In this document: positions 37,292-46,226 of the stretch, piece by piece
Layout: the number at the start of each line of letters is the position of its first letter
How positions within the stretch are numbered: the first letter of the stretch is position 1
Assembly: GCA_016927185.1 (NCBI GenBank)
Contig: JAFGND010000071.1
Coordinates: 62,001 to 126,000, forward strand
Direction: 5' to 3'
Length of the DNA stretch: 64,000 bases
Source of the DNA: Candidatus Coatesiibacteriota bacterium
GTDB lineage: Bacteria; JAFGND01
Notes under the pieces: model-generated
What the model was told of the DNA's origin: nothing
Database searches by the model: none
What the model saw: only the letters and a program-made list of their open reading frames with translations
Translations under genes and position numbers: made by a program

Positions 37292-38606
37292 TTATGACTT
37301 TCTCCATTGCTGTTATTCTTGAACCTTTAAACAAGATCACATCATTAGGTTTTGCAATATTGACTAATGTCTTTGTAAGGTCTGACTTGTCTGCAAAAAA
37401 CCTTCCAGTTCCATTAGTCCAGTTATCAAGATAATATTTTGCCTCCTCGCCAGTTACAAGTAGAAGATCTATATTAAGTTCTTTTGCCCAGTTTCCAACA
37501 GTCTTATGCCAGAATGCCGAATCCTTGCCTAGCTCTTTCATATCTCCCAATACAGCTATCCTTCTCCCTGATCCCCATTTTGGAAGAGATAAGACTTCGA
37601 AAGCCAGCTTTATTGAGTAAGGACTTGCATTATATGTATCATTTATAATTCTTATGTTATCATTAGTAATTTCCATGTTCAATCTTCCAGGGGTTCTGGA
37701 AAGAGCAGCCAAACCAGAATTTATCTCATCATGACTGAGTCCGAGGCTAGATACGACTGCTATACCACCCAGTATATTTGATGCTTGTGGTTTAGCCATT
37801 GCATCTATTCTGAATTCACCAATTCCATTTATTTCAAGAATCCCCTGATCATTATGAAACACGCCTCTTATGTCTGCATCATTATCTAACCCAAAGGTTT
37901 TGACTTTATCGTATTTTCTATATGCTTCTTTGACAAGGTCTTCCTGATCACCATTTACCCATAGTATTCCCGACAATCCAGAAGTTATCTCAAGTTTGGC
38001 TTTTATTATCCCAGGAACACTCTTCATGTATTGCAGATGCGTTGGATATACATTGTTAATATATGCTAAATCAGGTTTTGCAAGTAGTGATAACTCATGA
38101 ATTTCTCCGAAATGATTCATTCCGATTTCTTGAACAAGATAGTGAATCTGGGAGTTAAGTTTGGTTAATGTTAATGGAACACCTATATGATTGTTGAAGG
38201 AATGTGCAGAGGAAAGAGTAGGTTCCCTTACTGAGAGTATAGACGCTATACAGTCTTTAACCGATGTTTTTCCTATGCTTCCTGTTACTGCAATTACAAA
38301 TGGATTATATGTTTCCCTGTACCATTTAGCCAATTTCCAGAATGAAATCAAGGTATTCTCTACTTTTATTATCCTTTCGCTCGGAATTTCCTCTGTGATT
38401 TCTCTGCTTGCAATTATATAAGAAGCTCCGGCTTTATAAGCATTTATTGCATAATCATGTCCATCTACTCTGATTCCTTTTATTGCAACAAAAATATCTC
38501 CCGGTTGAAGAATTCTTGTATCAATACATATTCCAGAGATACTGAAGTTCCTTTTTATTTGAATATTAAGGATTTTTTCCAGTATACTTCTATTTAGCTT
38601 CTTCAT
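37263..38606 (-). CDS. murF: UDP-N-acetylmuramoyl-tripeptide-D-alanyl-D-alanine ligase
   Basis: Adds the D-Ala-D-Ala dipeptide to the muropeptide precursor. In 447 residues: the N-terminal domain with SGICIDTRILQPGDIFVAIK, the ATP loop VIAVTGSIGKTSVKDCI (Ser in place of the usual Asn before the loop Gly), NHIGVPLTLTKL, the EIGMNHFGEI block and NDTYNASPYSIKLAFEVL. The last is the MurF signature. It overlaps both murE and murD. Confidence 0.97.
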   Translation of the reverse strand: MKKLNRSILEKILNIQIKRNFSISGICIDTRILQPGDIFVAIKGIRVDGHDYAINAYKAGASYIIASREITEEIPSERIIKVENTLISFWKLAKWYRETYNPFVIAVTGSIGKTSVKDCIASILSVREPTLSSAHSFNNHIGVPLTLTKLNSQIHYLVQEIGMNHFGEIHELSLLAKPDLAYINNVYPTHLQYMKSVPGIIKAKLEITSGLSGILWVNGDQEDLVKEAYRKYDKVKTFGLDNDADIRGVFHNDQGILEINGIGEFRIDAMAKPQASNILGGIAVVSSLGLSHDEINSGLAALSRTPGRLNMEITNDNIRIINDTYNASPYSIKLAFEVLSLPKWGSGRRIAVLGDMKELGKDSAFWHKTVGNWAKELNIDLLLVTGEEAKYYLDNWTNGTGRFFADKSDLTKTLVNIAKPNDVILFKGSRITAMEKVINGFKNSRYA

Positions 38607-40080
38607 ATCTTTCCCAATATTTCCTTACTTCATACATATCATCGAAGAATATTTTCTGATTGCCAATTAACTGATAGTTTTCATGTCCCTTACCCGCTAT
38701 CAATATCCAGTCACCGGGATTTGCTATAGTTAAAGCCTTCTTTATGGCTTCTCTCCTATCAACTATCACTTCATAAGTGTGATTGGACATACCTTTTTTT
38801 ATATCATTTATTATAGCTAATGGATTTTCGTTTCTAGGATTATCAGAAGTTATAAAGACAAAATCTGACAATTCCTGGGCAATTTTTCCCATGATGGGTC
38901 TCTTTTCCTTGTCTCTTTCTCCTCCACAACCGAATACTGTAATAAGAAGTCCCGCTTCTTGTCTCAGCTTATTGATTGCTTTCAGGACATTTTCAAGAGC
39001 ATTTGGTGAGTGTGCATAGTCCACAACAGCATTTATGTTTCTCTTGCTGTAGATTTGAAATCTTCCAACTACTTCCTTGAGATTTTCTATTCCCTTCTGA
39101 ATATCTGATAATGATATATCAAGAGCTTTTGCTGTTGCTATAGCTCCTAAAATGTTTTCTATGTTATGCAATCCCAGCAATGATGATTTTATAATTATTA
39201 ATTCATCGTTTATTTTCACCTTGAAATCAAGTCCTTTTTTGTAGTCTATCAATTCATTCAGACTAACATTTGCATTCCCTTCAACATCAAAGCTTATCTT
39301 TTCGCTTATATTGTCCAATTCAGCATACAGTCGTTCTCCATATTTATCCTGTTTGTTTAAAACAACCCTTCCATTTTCCTTCATCTGTAAAAATAAGCGC
39401 TTCTTGCTTTGATAGTAATCTTCCCATGATGTATGGAAATCAAAATGGTCTTGCGTTAGATTTGTAAATATTCCAACATCATATAAAATATCATCTACTC
39501 TGCCTAGTTTCAAGGCATGAGATGATACTTCCATTACTACTACTTTGCAACCGTCATTAACCATTCTTCTCAAGTATTTAAGGAGGGTGAGGATTCCTGG
39601 AGTAGTATGCAAGGGGCATACTTCTTCATGTCTGCCCCAGGCATACCTTATAGTACCCATTATCCCAACCTCATCACTTCCATATTTTTCTTTTAATATG
39701 CTCTGTATCAAATGAGCAGTTGTAGTCTTGCCGTTTGTTCCAGTAATTCCAATTAAAACGAGATCTCTCCATGGGTATTTATAGAATTCATGAGCAAGAG
39801 CTGTCTTGTATTTCTGGATTTTGTTTGTCTGGAATATAACAGCGAAAGGTCCTGGAAGTTCTACAGGCTCCGTTACTAGAAATGCATGAACACCACGTTG
39901 ATACAGATTTAATATTGCCGAATGACCATTGAAATGATTTCCAACCTCTGCGATGAACAAGGAATTTTTTGTACAGCATCTGCTGTCTTCAATTATATCA
40001 CTAATACTCTTATCCCATTTAACCATATTCCCTGCTTCAGTGGGAAGTTTCAAGAAGTCCCTGATTTCAGCTAAATTCAT
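38590..40080 (-). CDS. murE: UDP-N-acetylmuramyl-tripeptide synthetase, meso-diaminopimelate type
   Basis: Adds the third amino acid of the stem peptide. The 496 residues contain the ATP loop LIGITGTNGKTTTAHL (about 109-124), EVSSHALKLGRV, FTNLTQDHFDFH and YAHSPNALENVL. The substrate motif is DNPR at 413-416, which in the family marks meso-diaminopimelate rather than lysine enzymes. The start codon overlaps the ftsI stop (ATGA) and has an excellent GGAGGT site inside ftsI. Confidence 0.97.
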   Translation of the reverse strand: MNLAEIRDFLKLPTEAGNMVKWDKSISDIIEDSRCCTKNSLFIAEVGNHFNGHSAILNLYQRGVHAFLVTEPVELPGPFAVIFQTNKIQKYKTALAHEFYKYPWRDLVLIGITGTNGKTTTAHLIQSILKEKYGSDEVGIMGTIRYAWGRHEEVCPLHTTPGILTLLKYLRRMVNDGCKVVVMEVSSHALKLGRVDDILYDVGIFTNLTQDHFDFHTSWEDYYQSKKRLFLQMKENGRVVLNKQDKYGERLYAELDNISEKISFDVEGNANVSLNELIDYKKGLDFKVKINDELIIIKSSLLGLHNIENILGAIATAKALDISLSDIQKGIENLKEVVGRFQIYSKRNINAVVDYAHSPNALENVLKAINKLRQEAGLLITVFGCGGERDKEKRPIMGKIAQELSDFVFITSDNPRNENPLAIINDIKKGMSNHTYEVIVDRREAIKKALTIANPGDWILIAGKGHENYQLIGNQKIFFDDMYEVRKYWERYEEAK

Positions 40081-41765
40081 TTCTCTAATACCTCCGATAC
40101 ATTACGCAGAGATAAAAGTTTTTGTGCTATTCTTCCGAAAACTGGAGCAGCAACATCTCCTCCATAGAAGAAATGTCCTGTTGGTTCATCCACTACGACA
40201 AGGAGTGCATAAACAGGATATTTTGATGGAAAGTATCCTATAAAAGCTGATTTATACTGCTTGTTTGAATACCCAGTATTATTTTTAGCCAGCTTTTTTG
40301 CAGTTGAGGTTTTTCCTGCTATTTGCGTTTCCTTTACAGCAGCTTTCTTTCCTGTTCCTTTTTTTACTACATCTTCCAGTATTGAAGTTAGTATTCGTGA
40401 AGTTTCAGGTGCTATAACCTGTCTGACTTGTATCGGCTTGAAGCTTTGTATTACACGACCATTATTATCTTCTATTCTGCTTACCAGAATCGGAGCCATT
40501 AGCTTGCCTTTATTAGCAATTGCAGCCGTTGCCATAACTAGTTGTATACCTGTTACGGAAACACCATATCCAATTGCCATGGAGTATTTTGTGACCCCTG
40601 ACCACAGCTCAGGTCTTATCAAATATCCCCTCTGTTCGCCTGACAAAGGAATTCCTGTTGGTTGACCAAAACCGAACCTCTTATAAATTTCATATACTTC
40701 TTCCCTTGGGACTCTTTTACTCATCTGTATTGTTCCGATATTACTGGAGTAAATGAGGACATCCCTGAATGGAGAAGTTCTCATTTTATGGCTGTCTGTT
40801 ATTGTGAAATCTTTTGCAAATGTAGCTTTACCCCCCATACAATTAATCATTGTATTTTCTGTTATATAGCCTTTATCCAATGCACCTGCAGAAAGAAATA
40901 TCTTGAATATGGAGCCGGGTTCAAAAACCTCTTGTATAGGTCTGTTCAGCCAGCTATTTTGCTGTGTTGAATCACTTTCAAGACTCATTGAGGGATAGGT
41001 TGCCAGAGATACTATTTCACCTGTCTTCACTTTTACAAGCACTGCAAATGCGTTTTTCGCTTCATTATCTTCTACCGCTTTCTTTAGTTCATCTTCTACT
41101 ATTGTCTGTATATCTTTATCTATGGTTAAGTATATATTTAATCCTGGATTGGGAAGCTGATCCGCAAGCCCAACTGAAGAAAATGGTTCTCCTCTTCCGT
41201 TGAATCTTACCCATCTCCAACCATCTTTTCCTTTCAAGATATGATTGCAGCTTTCTTCTATACCTGATCCATTGTTTTCACTATTTAAAAAACCTATTAT
41301 GAATCTTCCAATATAACCTAGAGGATAATACCTTTTTGAGGATTTTACAGTATAAAGGCCTTCTATCCTCCGCTTTTTTATACTATTGTCTATCTGAGGA
41401 GGCATTCCTTTTGCAATTACAATATAACCTTTATCTGCATTGAATTTTTTCTTTGCCACTTCAGCATCCAAACCCAGTTCTGCGACCTTCCTGAAATATT
41501 CACTCTTGTCTTTTATCTGCCTTCCATTCATGACTACATCCACAGTTTCGACATTCAAGGCCAGTTGATATCCATTGGCATCAAATATGGCTCCCCTTTC
41601 AGCATATTGTGGAAGCCTATGATATTGCTGTCTTGTAGCAAGATTCCTGTACTCAGCAGATTGCAAAACCTGGATTTTAAGCAACTTGACTTCGAGACCA
41701 ATCCATATTGTCAAAGCAACAGCAAATCCAATTATCAATCTGGGATATTTTACTTCAAAAGCCAT
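40077..41765 (-). CDS. ftsI: Class B penicillin-binding protein FtsI/PBP3
   Basis: Septal transpeptidase working with FtsW. The 562 residues have one N-terminal membrane helix (about 9-29), a dimerisation domain with RGAIFDANGYQLALNV, and a transpeptidase domain. The active-site Ser is S285 (SIFK). The second motif is S340-S341-N342. The third is K485-T486-S487 (GKTSTAKK), where most relatives have Lys-Thr-Gly or Lys-Ser-Gly. No PASTA domain is present. The gene lies between ftsL and murE, the usual place. The Gly to Ser change in the third motif may affect beta-lactam binding; that is inference. Confidence 0.95.
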   Translation of the reverse strand: MAFEVKYPRLIIGFAVALTIWIGLEVKLLKIQVLQSAEYRNLATRQQYHRLPQYAERGAIFDANGYQLALNVETVDVVMNGRQIKDKSEYFRKVAELGLDAEVAKKKFNADKGYIVIAKGMPPQIDNSIKKRRIEGLYTVKSSKRYYPLGYIGRFIIGFLNSENNGSGIEESCNHILKGKDGWRWVRFNGRGEPFSSVGLADQLPNPGLNIYLTIDKDIQTIVEDELKKAVEDNEAKNAFAVLVKVKTGEIVSLATYPSMSLESDSTQQNSWLNRPIQEVFEPGSIFKIFLSAGALDKGYITENTMINCMGGKATFAKDFTITDSHKMRTSPFRDVLIYSSNIGTIQMSKRVPREEVYEIYKRFGFGQPTGIPLSGEQRGYLIRPELWSGVTKYSMAIGYGVSVTGIQLVMATAAIANKGKLMAPILVSRIEDNNGRVIQSFKPIQVRQVIAPETSRILTSILEDVVKKGTGKKAAVKETQIAGKTSTAKKLAKNNTGYSNKQYKSAFIGYFPSKYPVYALLVVVDEPTGHFFYGGDVAAPVFGRIAQKLLSLRNVSEVLEK

Positions 41766-42117
41766 TTTTCTTCTTTGTTTTTACGGGTATTTTTTTGCTA
41801 ATCGGAATAAGCTCTAAATCCAGTTCTTCCTTTGCCATCTTTTCTATATAATGAAATGTAGAATACTCAAGGATCTCTTTTTTAAGTTGCTTGTTTTCTA
41901 TCCTGATCTTGTCACTTAATTTAATAAGATGTTCAATTTCTGCATCTTCATGGTACACAAGATTCCTTTGCCATACAATGCTTAAAGCCATCAGGAAAAG
42001 GATCATGAAACCTAAAGGCAGGATTATCAAATAGACTGGTAATGATTGTTTCTTGAATTGTATAGGATATGCCTGAGAATATGAATCAGCATGTTGGAAA
42101 GACTCAATAGTTGCCAT
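41755..42117 (-). CDS. ftsL: FtsL-like divisome protein
   Basis: 120 residues: a cytoplasmic N terminus rich in Gln, Ser and Tyr, one membrane helix (about 29-48, LIILPLGFMILFLMALSIVW), then a coiled coil (about 55-95, EIEHLIKLSDKIRIENKQLK) and a basic tail. The sequence is weakly conserved in this family, so the call rests on topology and on position between rsmH and ftsI. The ATG has an AAAGGT site. Confidence 0.85.
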   Translation of the reverse strand: MATIESFQHADSYSQAYPIQFKKQSLPVYLIILPLGFMILFLMALSIVWQRNLVYHEDAEIEHLIKLSDKIRIENKQLKKEILEYSTFHYIEKMAKEELDLELIPISKKIPVKTKKKNGF

Positions 42118-42119
42118 AA

Positions 42120-43046
42120 TTATACCTTTTTAAAAACCCTTAAATGTGCAGAATGTGCACTACTGTTTTCCTCAACTTCTTCCGGCAATGGTTTAATAGC
42201 ACTTTTGCTGAGATTTTCGAATTTTGGTACTGTTCCACAGCTGCAATACAAAGCATCAGGCGGACATAAGCATTTGGCAGTTGAATTTCTTCCCCATATC
42301 TTAATCAACCTGTCTTCAAGAGAATGATATGAAATGATAGCCAGTCTGCCATCCGGTATGAGGTATTCATGAATAGAATCAAGAAACTTTCCAAGTTCTC
42401 TCAGTTCATTATTTGTCTCAATACGTAAAGCCTGGAATACCTGCTTTTTCACCTTCAATGCATGTTTGAAGCCTACATATTTTTCTATAAAATTGCTTAG
42501 TTGCATTGTATCTTCAAATAATTTGTTTTTCCTTTCTTCAACTATCTTTTTTACAAGATTTCTTGCTCCCCTTACCTCTCCACCTCTCTTGAATACCATG
42601 GTTAGCTCTTCAGCAGAATAATTATTCACTATTTCTGATGCAGTGATAGAACTTTTCCTGTCATATCTCATATCAAGCGGACCTTGCTTTTGATATGAAA
42701 ATCCCTTTTCTGAGAGAGCTATCTGTCTTTGCGATAAACCAAGATCTAGATATATACCATGAACTTTTTTAATATGCAGTGATTCCAGTATTGTACCCAG
42801 ATTACTATAACTATCACTGAAAATGGAAATTTTTGGCTTCTTGTCTTTCAGTCTTTCCCTTGCTACTTCAATCACTGTATCATCCTTATCAATACCAATA
42901 AATTCTGCATTCTGAGAGAGTAAAGATGAAATCGCTTCAGCATGTCCTCCCTCACCAATAGTTCCATCGACATATATTCCATCTATATTCCAAAGAAGCG
43001 CTTCAACAAGCTCTTTCAACAATACTGCTTTATGAAAATACTTCAT
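42120..43046 (-). CDS. rsmH: 16S rRNA (cytosine-1402-N4)-methyltransferase
   Basis: Methylates C1402 in the ribosomal P site. The 308 residues start HKAVLLKELVEAL and include the SAM-binding YVDGTIGEGGHAEAI, GIDKDDTVIEVARERL, GIYLDLGLSQRQI, the RYDRKSSITASEIVNNYS block and FQALRIETNNELRELGKFL. All are standard. The start overlaps the mraZ stop codon. Confidence 0.97.
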   Translation of the reverse strand: MKYFHKAVLLKELVEALLWNIDGIYVDGTIGEGGHAEAISSLLSQNAEFIGIDKDDTVIEVARERLKDKKPKISIFSDSYSNLGTILESLHIKKVHGIYLDLGLSQRQIALSEKGFSYQKQGPLDMRYDRKSSITASEIVNNYSAEELTMVFKRGGEVRGARNLVKKIVEERKNKLFEDTMQLSNFIEKYVGFKHALKVKKQVFQALRIETNNELRELGKFLDSIHEYLIPDGRLAIISYHSLEDRLIKIWGRNSTAKCLCPPDALYCSCGTVPKFENLSKSAIKPLPEEVEENSSAHSAHLRVFKKV

Positions 43047-43489
43047 TCGAATAGACTCTGTAACATTTTTTCATAATCATCATCACTTATCTTGCTTTCA
43101 ACGTTCTCCCTGAATTTCTCAATCTGCCAGATCTCAATTCTATCAAATGCATAATTAACAAGAACAGAGCTATTCGGTTTTAAACCAGCGTATTCCATCA
43201 AACCTTTGGACAGCAAAATTCTTCCTTGTTTGTCAATTTCTACCTCTTCCATTGTTGCACCAATTACCCTGGATCTCTTTATATGTTCAGCATTGAAAGA
43301 TGGCTTTTCCAGACGTTCTTTTATATCCAGCCATTTATCCTGACTGTAAGCAAATAGACATCCATTAAAACCCTTGATCACTGCCAGGATTTCATCTTGA
43401 AGGAGCTTCCTTATCCTTGAAGGAATTGCAAAGCGTCCCTTAGCATCTATGCTCTTTAAATTTTCACTTGATTCAGGTATTAAAGCCAT
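43043..43489 (-). CDS. mraZ: Transcriptional regulator MraZ
   Basis: DNA-binding regulator of the division and cell-wall cluster. The 148 residues hold two SpoVT/AbrB-like halves, each with an Asp-x-x-Gly-Arg turn: SIDAKGRFAIPSRIRKLL (about 13-30) and EIDKQGRILLSKGLMEYAG (about 83-101). The ATG has a strong GGGGGAG site. It opens the cluster and probably controls its own promoter. Confidence 0.96.
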   Translation of the reverse strand: MALIPESSENLKSIDAKGRFAIPSRIRKLLQDEILAVIKGFNGCLFAYSQDKWLDIKERLEKPSFNAEHIKRSRVIGATMEEVEIDKQGRILLSKGLMEYAGLKPNSSVLVNYAFDRIEIWQIEKFRENVESKISDDDYEKMLQSLFE

Positions 43490-43510
43490 CCCAATTACTC
43501 CCCCATTATT

Positions 43511-43561
43511 TGGGAAAATTACCTACTTTAACCCACTATATAACACTAGGTTTTTTGTCAA
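43511..43561 (-). promoter_or_regulatory. Promoter of the division cluster with possible MraZ boxes
   Basis: On the minus strand TTGACA (43556-43561) and TATAGT (43535-43540) lie 15 bases apart. MraZ is known to bind direct TGGGN repeats at 10-base spacing. Here TGGGT (43531-43535) and TAGGT (43521-43525) have that spacing. A third box, at 43511-43515, is in the inverted orientation (TCCCA). The boxes overlap or follow the -10, suited to repression. The rest of the gap up to 43675 shows nothing else. Confidence 0.5.
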
Positions 43562-43675
43562 GTAAAAATAACATTGATATGTTAATTATTTCTTGGATTC
43601 ATAAAGAAATAGTTATAAGATGCCTTATGGATAGTCTATTAATGAGGTTCTTAGACCGTTGATTAAAAGTGTTAT

Positions 43676-44062
43676 TTATCTATGAAACAAAATATTCTGG
43701 AGAATATATTTACCAATTATCAAATCCACTCTGTCTGAAGGATCTATAAAGGAAAATGCTATTGAATAGGATCTAGCTCCGCATTCATCCATAATAGAAT
43801 CTATTCTTACAACCATGGCTTCAACATTAATATCATGATATTTAATTTCTCCATTTCCACCTATGATAGGCAGGGAGAGAGTTAATGATACTTTGCTATA
43901 AAGATCTAGAGGATGAGTAGTACGGCAATATAATCCATTAAGATTAATATCAAGAGAATGAGCTTCCAGAAAAGTAACTTCTTTTGATGAAGAAGTCTTA
44001 ATGATTTTAATAGGATGCTCGGCATTCAGCCTAGGAGTTCTTCTTCTTTCTCTCTCACTCAT
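43676..44062 (-). CDS. PilZ domain protein
   Basis: A single-domain protein of 128 residues predicted to bind cyclic di-GMP. The N-terminal arginine motif is R7-R8-T-P-R11, and the second motif is D38-I-N40-L-N-G43, where the usual Ser is Asn. The strands between and after them fit a PilZ barrel. No effector domain is attached. The gene has an AAGGA site and lies just upstream of the mraZ promoter, reading in the same direction. No diguanylate cyclase is in the window. Confidence 0.85.
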   Translation of the reverse strand: MSERERRRTPRLNAEHPIKIIKTSSSKEVTFLEAHSLDINLNGLYCRTTHPLDLYSKVSLTLSLPIIGGNGEIKYHDINVEAMVVRIDSIMDECGARSYSIAFSFIDPSDRVDLIIGKYILQNILFHR

Positions 44063-44205
44063 TTTTTTTTCTTGTCCTTATGTCTCTTTCTTTACTATTA
44101 CTATAACAAACTTAATAACTATAAAAATTCTGTAAAGCGAAATTTATTATTATGTGAAAACCTTACCTTAAAACATCAGAAAGTCAAAAATAGATGGGAT
44201 TACTT

Positions 44206-44841
44206 TCAGTTAATCTGTTTAAGGTTATTTAGACCTTGCTCCCTTAATTTCGGTAATAAATCTCTCAATTCTATTGTAATTGGAATAAGCTCCATTTCAA
44301 TAATATCAGCTATTTTTGAATCATTGTTCTCCTCTCTGGCATGAAATATTCTGTCCATAAACTCAGTAAAGAAATCTTCAAGTTCTGAAAGAGGGTAATT
44401 TGCAACCTGACTTTCTGAGTAATCAAGATACAAAGGTGCTGCTGCAGTTTCTATAAGGCGAATCAACCAGATGAATTTCTCGATTAGATAAATCAGATGA
44501 TCTATAATATCTTTGTCGGTTTGCATCCTCAAAGCGAAAGTAATATCCTCAAGTTCTTTAGGTAGAATTTCAGATATATCGATAGCTTCTTTCAATCCAT
44601 TAAGGGCAGCTGTGCTTTGTTTGATGCTTTGAATAGATATATATTTCACATTATTGAAATTATTCCATAAAATCCCTTCGGGAAAGACGGATAATTCTAT
44701 TTCATTTCCATCTATACTGAGTTTGGAAATCACTTCATTCTGTGCTATAAGCTCCTTTTCAATATCAATCAATAAATCCTTGATATTTCTGTTTTTCGTT
44801 TCTGTCTTGTAAAGTTGGTTATTTACCTCAATTTTTATCAC
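44206..44841 (-). CDS. Hypothetical protein, two-part, helical C terminus
   Basis: 211 residues of unknown function. Residues 1-55 appear beta-rich (IKIEVNNQLYKTETKNRN, VISKLSIDGNEIELSVFPEG) and could be a small beta-grasp domain. Residues 60-211 are acidic helices (ALNGLKEAIDISEILPKEL, DIIDHLIYLIEKFIWLIRLI, SELEDFFTEFMDRIFHA). There is no signal peptide. The start is GTG at 44841, fixed by a near-perfect AAAGGAGGT site eight bases away. It is divergent from ispF. Two TTGAC boxes lie upstream (44873-44878 and 44883-44888). Nothing supports a role. Confidence 0.82.
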   Translation of the reverse strand: MIKIEVNNQLYKTETKNRNIKDLLIDIEKELIAQNEVISKLSIDGNEIELSVFPEGILWNNFNNVKYISIQSIKQSTAALNGLKEAIDISEILPKELEDITFALRMQTDKDIIDHLIYLIEKFIWLIRLIETAAAPLYLDYSESQVANYPLSELEDFFTEFMDRIFHAREENNDSKIADIIEMELIPITIELRDLLPKLREQGLNNLKQIN

Positions 44842-44961
44842 TTAATAACCTCCTTTGACCAGAATTTTGCCATGTCAATTCCAGTCAAGTTTTTTGTATT
44901 TGTGTAATAGAAGATTTATTTCTCTTTGACAAAAAAAGCCATTATCTACTTCTGAATCAAT
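44842..44961. promoter_or_regulatory. Divergent gap with TTGAC boxes for the unknown gene and for ispF
   Basis: Minus strand: TTGACA at 44873-44878 and TTGACT at 44883-44888. Plus strand: TTGACA at 44926-44931, only 36 bases before the GTG start of ispF. No clear TATAAT in either direction; a TATCTA follows the plus-strand box after 11 bases. Confidence 0.35.
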
Positions 44962-45435
44962 GTGCATAAATTATATTTTGGTTATGGATTTGATACACAC
45001 AGGAAAAAAGAGGGAAATGGAATACATCTGGGGGGGGTTTTTATCCAGTGCGATTATTCAGTTGAAGCCCACAGTGATGGTGATGTCCTTTGCCATGCAA
45101 TCATTGATGCAATACTGTCTGCAACGGGACAGGAAGATATAGGAACATTATTCAGTGATACTGATCCACAATATAAAAATGCAAGAAGTCTTGAAATGCT
45201 GAGAAAAGTATGGAATGGACTTGTCAATCAATTCATTATTGAGAAAATTGATTTTACAATTGTAATGGACTATCCAATATTGAAAGATTATTCAGATAAA
45301 ATAAAGAATGAACTCATGACTGTCTTTGGAAAAATTGAAAAAAGCAAGATAAGCATTAAGGGAAAAAGAACTGAAGGAGTAGCTTTCATAGGTGGAATTA
45401 CAGCTTTGGGAATGGTTGTTTTATGCAGACAGTAA
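44962..45435 (+). CDS. ispF: 2-C-methyl-D-erythritol 2,4-cyclodiphosphate synthase
   Basis: MEP pathway enzyme that forms the cyclic diphosphate; acts as a trimer with one metal per subunit. The 157 residues show GYGFDTH (metal ligands D11 and H13), AHSDGDVLCHAIIDAILSA (H45 as third ligand), DIGTLFSDTDPQYKNA and KGKRTEGVAFIGG near the end. The start is GTG at 44962 with no Shine-Dalgarno site; an ATG two bases earlier is in another frame that gives only 60 residues. It overlaps the next gene. Confidence 0.94.
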   Translation: MHKLYFGYGFDTHRKKEGNGIHLGGVFIQCDYSVEAHSDGDVLCHAIIDAILSATGQEDIGTLFSDTDPQYKNARSLEMLRKVWNGLVNQFIIEKIDFTIVMDYPILKDYSDKIKNELMTVFGKIEKSKISIKGKRTEGVAFIGGITALGMVVLCRQ

Positions 45436-46226
45436 TAACTCTTCTAACAGATTTTGGTCTTTATGATGGTTACGTTGCAGCTATGAAAGGTGTCATTTAT
45501 GATGAGTGCAGGGATTATAAAGAGAATTTAATAATAGTTGATATTACTCATAATATACCTCAAGGAGATATCAAGGAAGCAGGATATATATTAAGTGAAG
45601 TATATCCATATTTCCCAATAGATACTCTGCATCTAGTTATAGTAGATCCTGGTGTAGGAAGCAGTAGGGCAATACTTTATGCAGAATGTAAGCGAGGAAG
45701 ATTCATGCTGCCAGACAATGGAATTTTGTCCTTCCTCCATCAGGAAGATTTGAGTAATTTGAAAGTCTGGGAGTTGCCTCTACCAAAAATCTCAAGAGAT
45801 ATTTCAAACACCTTTCATGGCAGGGATATTTTCGCACCGTGGGCAGCTGCCATTGCTCTGGATCAAGTGGTGAAGCTTATAATAAAGACTGACTGGAAAA
45901 GACTAGAAATACCTCAACCAGTCAGAAAAGATAAATTGATAGAAGGAGAGATAATAAGAATAGATCATTTTGGAAATCTAATAAGCAATATCCCAAAAAT
46001 ATGGTTTGATGATCTTGATTTAAAAAGAATTCATGGAAGAATAAAAGACAAGGAATTCAGTGAGATTTATCCGTTTTATATGTCTGCACCTGATAAAAAC
46101 TTATTTGCACTTTTCGGAAGTCATGGATGCCTGGAGCTTGCCATGAATCAAAGAAATGCTGCCTTAGAATCAGGTTTGAAAAGGGGAGATAAGTTAAGTA
46201 TAAATATTGAATGCGAGGTTGATTAA
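45423..46226 (+). CDS. SAM hydroxide adenosyltransferase (DUF62/fluorinase family)
   Basis: Family members split S-adenosylmethionine with hydroxide to adenosine and methionine. The 267 residues begin TVITLLTDFGLYDGYVAAMK. The conserved Asp-Arg-His set fits D75 (VIVDPGVGS), R82 and H132 (NTFHGRDIFAPWAA). The C-terminal barrel has IRIDHFGNLISNIPK. There is nothing to suggest halogen use: no extra loop and no halometabolite genes nearby. The start is inside ispF, and its stop overlaps the next gene, so the run ispF to the PHP gene is one operon. Confidence 0.92.
   Translation: MQTVITLLTDFGLYDGYVAAMKGVIYDECRDYKENLIIVDITHNIPQGDIKEAGYILSEVYPYFPIDTLHLVIVDPGVGSSRAILYAECKRGRFMLPDNGILSFLHQEDLSNLKVWELPLPKISRDISNTFHGRDIFAPWAAAIALDQVVKLIIKTDWKRLEIPQPVRKDKLIEGEIIRIDHFGNLISNIPKIWFDDLDLKRIHGRIKDKEFSEIYPFYMSAPDKNLFALFGSHGCLELAMNQRNAALESGLKRGDKLSINIECEVD

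Noticed and set aside
44960-45142. 60-residue frame starting at the ATG two bases before the ispF GTG
   Set aside because: It runs out of frame through the conserved ispF coding sequence.
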